From an uncultured Clostridia bacterium (GTDB lineage Bacteria; Bacillota; Clostridia; Lachnospirales; Lachnospiraceae): a stretch of 9,049 nucleotides of DNA. The stretch spans positions 1 to 9,049 of the forward strand of contig CAMHMG010000120.1 of NCBI GenBank assembly GCA_946186175.1, given 5' to 3'. The notes beneath the pieces are model-generated. The model was not told where the DNA came from. It ran no database searches and saw only the letters and a list, made by a program, of their open reading frames with translations. The position numbers and the translations under genes were made by a program. Positions 6,061-9,049 of this stretch are shown piece after piece. How positions within the stretch are numbered: position 1 is the stretch's first letter; the number at the start of each line of letters is the position of its first letter.

Positions 6061-7287
6061 TCACGCAAAGTACGAAATATAATTAATCTTATGTGTACTC
6101 TTCGGGAACAGATATTCAAACAGATCCACAAAATAATCATCTGTCATACTTGCCATAAAATCAGCAACCATCTGCTCAGGCGAAGTCGATTCAAAATATC
6201 TGTCATAACCGTAAACAGATGTATTATCCTTGACAAAATTCACATGATGCTTATAAATGATAGATTCAGAATCTCCCTGTTTCACATCAGCTAACAGCTT
6301 ATCAAACATCTCATGAAACATAGGTCTTATATTATCTTCATAAACACGGTCAACGCCCTCATTATAATATATCTTTTCGTAGTTTTCTTTTTTGGCGGAT
6401 TTGATCGACGTATAATATTCATCATCCATGGAAATATAATCCTTACCATAACTATTCTCTACAATATTCACTATCATATTATTAATTATCTCAGGATTAC
6501 TCTTACCAAATGCTGTATCGGTAAAAATAGAATCATCTTTGATCAGATTGGCTCTTATGGCATCCTGCCTGTCTTTTCCAAGATATGCTATCATATCACA
6601 TATCCTTACAACACATGCCTCTAAAGTGTAAGGCACAAGCTTTCCTATGGCTTTCTCATCTATATAACACTGTTCCATCTTCATGTCGAATTTCTCAAAA
6701 TTCTCCATTTTAACAGGACGGTATTCTTTCATCGCAAACTCGCCATTATGACAGAGAATTCCATCTAATGTCTGAAGACTTATGTTTCTGTTCATGATGG
6801 TATCCAACACCCGCACACTGTGTACATTATGATTAAAATACGTCCCATCATGTTCCTGCATACACTCGCTCAAATATCTCTCTCCTGCATGACCGAAAGG
6901 AGTGTGCCCGATATCATGACCTAATGCAATAGCTTCTATAAGGTCTGTGTTAAGACCTAATAGAAACCCAATATTTCTTGATATCCTGGATACCAGCTGT
7001 ACATGAAGAGCTCTTCTTGTAATATCATCATTTTTATAAAATGAAAAGACCTGTGTTTTGTCAGCATATCGATTATAGTAAGGAATATGCATGATCTTTT
7101 CAACATCACGTATGTATGCCGGTCTAAGCAAAGTATTCTTATCCCATTCCTGCCTTCTCCTGATTGCCTTGTCATTCTCTGTATAACAAGGATTCTTTAT
7201 GCCTTGATTTCTGTCGGCAATAATACGCTCTTCTAACTCCTTAGAAAGCTGATTATAATTCTTTTTTTCTCCGCTATCCTTAGGCAT
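6061..7287 (-). CDS. dgt: dGTPase-like HD-domain triphosphohydrolase
   Basis: Cytoplasmic metal-dependent enzyme of the dGTPase family, which releases triphosphate from deoxynucleoside triphosphates. With the start at 7287 it has 408 residues. The metal-binding HD set is present: His95 in RRALHVQLVSR, His124-Asp125 in ALGHDIGHTPFGHAGE, and Asp231 in VRICDMIAYLGKDRQDAI. The conserved FNHNVHSVRVLD (about 151-162) also marks the family. Nucleotide specificity cannot be read from sequence, so 'dGTPase' is the family name, not a proven activity. Start choice: the frame is open to a TTG at 7389 that overlaps the previous stop codon, but no ribosome binding site precedes it. The ATG at 7287 has AAGGAG six bases upstream. 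The gene follows the hydrolase gene closely and is probably co-transcribed with it. All key residues are intact. Confidence 0.9.
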   Translation of the reverse strand: MPKDSGEKKNYNQLSKELEERIIADRNQGIKNPCYTENDKAIRRRQEWDKNTLLRPAYIRDVEKIMHIPYYNRYADKTQVFSFYKNDDITRRALHVQLVSRISRNIGFLLGLNTDLIEAIALGHDIGHTPFGHAGERYLSECMQEHDGTYFNHNVHSVRVLDTIMNRNISLQTLDGILCHNGEFAMKEYRPVKMENFEKFDMKMEQCYIDEKAIGKLVPYTLEACVVRICDMIAYLGKDRQDAIRANLIKDDSIFTDTAFGKSNPEIINNMIVNIVENSYGKDYISMDDEYYTSIKSAKKENYEKIYYNEGVDRVYEDNIRPMFHEMFDKLLADVKQGDSESIIYKHHVNFVKDNTSVYGYDRYFESTSPEQMVADFMASMTDDYFVDLFEYLFPKSTHKINYISYFA

Positions 7288-7385
7288 ACCTTGCTCCTTA
7301 TTCTCACATAATCTATCGTATCTATTCAGCATTGCTTCATATATACAATATATTTTCCTATCATTATCTCTATAAATGATATTGA

Positions 7386-9049
7386 TCAATTATTATGTAA
7401 TTCTACAAAACCAAATACTTCACCGTAATAGGTTTCAGGGTCAGCATATCTGCAATCACCATGTGTTCCCGTAGGAATGGTCACAAGCTTGTGAGTTGAT
7501 GCAACAGCTTCATTTAATCTGCCAGCCATATCCGCTGTAACATATGTGTCAGCGCCGCCTTGTATCAGTAATATCGGTACAGATGCTTTCTCCACCTGCT
7601 TAACTGCATCAGCCTCTCTCAATGAATATCCGCCCCATACTTTTGCAACCGGATTAACCATCTCCATCAAAGGAAATTCCGGCCAGTCTTCATGACGTTT
7701 CTTGAATTCTTTTTTCATCACATCCCACGCACTTGTATATGCACTGTCTGCAATTATTACCTTTATATTACTCTTTATTGGCTCACCGGATATCATAAGA
7801 GCCGTGTCTGCGCCCATATCCACGCCATGTATTACTACATTAGCATCCGGATAATCATCAAGAATAACATCTATCCAATTAATAACATCAAGTCTGTCAA
7901 GCCAGCCCATACCTATAAATGAGCCCTCGCTTTCTCCTGATGCCCTAAGATCCGGAACTAATATATTATATCCTTTTGAAGCATACTTCTTAGCTATATC
8001 ATAGACATCTTCCATGTTTCCGTTATATCCATGAAGAACAACTGCCCAGTCATTACTATCCTTGTTAATGACCATTTTACGTGCAATAAGGATATAACCA
8101 TCATCACTTTCAAGGCTTAGTTTTTGATACTTTACATTTCTTATCCAATCCTTGATTTCAGACTTACTCGAATCTATATTGTCTGCAACCACCTGAGACA
8201 CAGGCATATTTTCAAGGCAACGGAGATTGCCGTTTCTTCCTCTTATCAACATTTCTCTTGAAAGGAAAAAACCGACTATTGCCGTAACTATACTGACAAC
8301 GACTGCTAATTTGAACATTGTCCAGATAAATTCGACAAATCCTCCGATAACATCCCCTACCGTAATGCCTTCTTTTCTTCGAATAGGTGTTGGGACATTA
8401 GTCTCAACGAAAACATCATCAGCTATATCCTTTGTAGCTGCAATCTCTTTTACTGCCTTTTTCTCGTCAGCAGTTTTGTTGGCTAAGCCATCAACCACCT
8501 GTATATCAATTCTCTGAGTATTTCCCTGAACTTGTATAACCTGATCATTAGTATTGTTTTTGTCATTATCTACATTTTGATTTTTCGAATCAGCATTCTT
8601 ATCGTATGCTGCCAATTCTTTTCCGACTCTTTCTTTTTCAGCCTGCTCCTTAACAAAGCGTTCTCTCTCTGCTTTTTCCTGTGCCGCTCTTGATTCCTGC
8701 TCTATTTTTGCTTTTTCCTGTGCTGCTTTCTGTTCCTCTTCTTTTTTAATTCTTTCCTGAGCTTCTTTTTGTTCCTGTTCTTTTCTTGCTCTTTCCTGTG
8801 CCGCCTTTAACTCCTGTTCTTTTTTGATCCTTTCCTGAGCTTCTTTTTGTTCCTGTTCTCTTCTTGCTCTTTCCTGCGCTGCTTTCTGCTCCTGTTCTTT
8901 CCTGATCCTCTCCTGGGCTTCCTTCTGTTCCTGTTCTCTTCTTGCTCTTTCCTGTGCAGCTTTTTGTTCCTGTTCTTTCTTGATTCTCTCCTGAGCTTCC
9001 TTCTGTTCCTGTTCTCTTCTTGCTCTTTCCTGCGCTGCCTTCTGCTCCT
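7386..9049 (-). CDS. Membrane-anchored alpha/beta hydrolase with charged 13-residue repeat, 5' end missing
   Basis: The reading frame is open from the right edge to the stop at 7386 (554 visible codons), so the true start lies outside the window. The visible part begins with ten 13-residue Glu/Gln/Lys/Arg/Ala units (9038-8649), followed by an Asn/Asp/Lys-rich linker, a single membrane segment (FKLAVVVSIVTAIVGFFL, coded near 8315-8262) and an alpha/beta hydrolase domain. Hydrolase landmarks are VVLHGYNGN (oxyanion region), LVPDLRASGESEG, FIGMGWLDRLDVINWI, the acid Asp in QGGADTYV, and His in TGTHGD. In the nucleophile elbow, where relatives have G-x-S-x-G, this protein reads GVDMG with Asp (GAT at 7820-7818). 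The enzyme is therefore either inactive or unusual. By the charge pattern the repeat is probably inside the cell and the hydrolase outside. A separate start at TTG 8615 is possible, but it lacks a good ribosome binding site and the charged pattern runs through it. Confidence 0.85.
   Translation of the reverse strand, partial: EQKAAQERARREQEQKEAQERIKKEQEQKAAQERARREQEQKEAQERIRKEQEQKAAQERARREQEQKEAQERIKKEQELKAAQERARKEQEQKEAQERIKKEEEQKAAQEKAKIEQESRAAQEKAERERFVKEQAEKERVGKELAAYDKNADSKNQNVDNDKNNTNDQVIQVQGNTQRIDIQVVDGLANKTADEKKAVKEIAATKDIADDVFVETNVPTPIRRKEGITVGDVIGGFVEFIWTMFKLAVVVSIVTAIVGFFLSREMLIRGRNGNLRCLENMPVSQVVADNIDSSKSEIKDWIRNVKYQKLSLESDDGYILIARKMVINKDSNDWAVVLHGYNGNMEDVYDIAKKYASKGYNILVPDLRASGESEGSFIGMGWLDRLDVINWIDVILDDYPDANVVIHGVDMGADTALMISGEPIKSNIKVIIADSAYTSAWDVMKKEFKKRHEDWPEFPLMEMVNPVAKVWGGYSLREADAVKQVEKASVPILLIQGGADTYVTADMAGRLNEAVASTHKLVTIPTGTHGDCRYADPETYYGEVFGFVELHNN
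8649..9038 (-). repeat. Tandem 39-bp (78-bp paired) coding repeat
   Basis: Ten in-frame 39-bp units, each coding 13 residues, alternate between two types: AAQERARREQEQK and EAQERIKKEQEQK. The higher-order period is thus 78 bp (26 residues). The eight units nearest the right edge (about 9038-8727) are very alike. The last two, nearest the membrane segment (8726-8688 and 8687-8649), have drifted to AAQEKAKIEQESR and AAQEKAERERFVK. The array continues past the window edge. The composition, with almost no hydrophobic residues and Glu spaced near Lys/Arg, predicts a long charged helix: a single alpha-helix or a weak coiled coil. Confidence 0.9.

Noticed and set aside
6043..6624. Plus-strand open frames antisense to the dGTPase-like gene
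   Set aside because: They are the reverse shadow of a gene with clear family motifs; no ribosome binding sites or recognisable products.
7692..8517. Plus-strand open frames antisense to the hydrolase gene
   Set aside because: Shadows of a well-supported coding region, without start signals.
8649..9038. CRISPR-like array
   Set aside because: The periodic sequence has no unique spacers and stays in frame as a coding repeat; it is a protein repeat.

Overview
All eight genes lie on the minus strand, so the window reads right to left. Low G+C, GGAGG-type ribosome binding sites, a DUF4317 gene, a DUF815-type AAA+ ATPase and the tandem ftsE-ftsX pair point to a Firmicute of class Clostridia, most likely a Lachnospiraceae member (Butyrivibrio/Roseburia-like). 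This is inferred from protein families; there is no rRNA or other direct marker.

Layout in transcription order. (1) 9049-7386: the 3' part of a large membrane-anchored protein. It starts in a tandem 13-residue Glu/Gln/Lys/Arg/Ala repeat, passes through one membrane segment and ends in an alpha/beta hydrolase domain whose usual nucleophile Ser is replaced by Asp. (2) 7287-6061: a dGTPase-like HD phosphohydrolase. (3) 6060-5933: a spacer with a long imperfect hairpin. (4) 5932-4775: a DUF4317 protein. (5) 4774-4478: a spacer almost filled by a 250-bp imperfect inverted repeat that could fold into one long branched structure. (6) 4477-3095: a DUF815-type ATPase. (7) 3094-2985: a spacer with a clear promoter embedded in an 11-bp-arm palindrome. 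(8) 2984-1896: a CdaR/PucR-type regulator. (9) 1816-1130 and 1140-229: ftsE and ftsX, overlapping by 11 bases. (10) 176-1: the start of a secreted protein with a Thr-Glu-Ala-Pro repeat, 52 bases after ftsX.

How the genes fit together. FtsE and FtsX form the ABC-type complex that couples division to peptidoglycan hydrolysis outside the cell. The secreted protein directly downstream is in the right place to be its extracellular hydrolase or partner, but its functional part lies beyond the window. The regulator has its own promoter and sits just upstream of ftsE, so it may control itself and perhaps the ftsEX unit. Genes 1 to 6 run in the same direction, but structured spacers separate several of them, so they need not be one operon. 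I see no canonical Rho-independent terminator, tRNA, rRNA, CRISPR array or transposase gene.

The points most worth a second look are the 250-bp structured element, the Ser-to-Asp change in the hydrolase, and the fusion of that hydrolase to an expanding charged-helix repeat.
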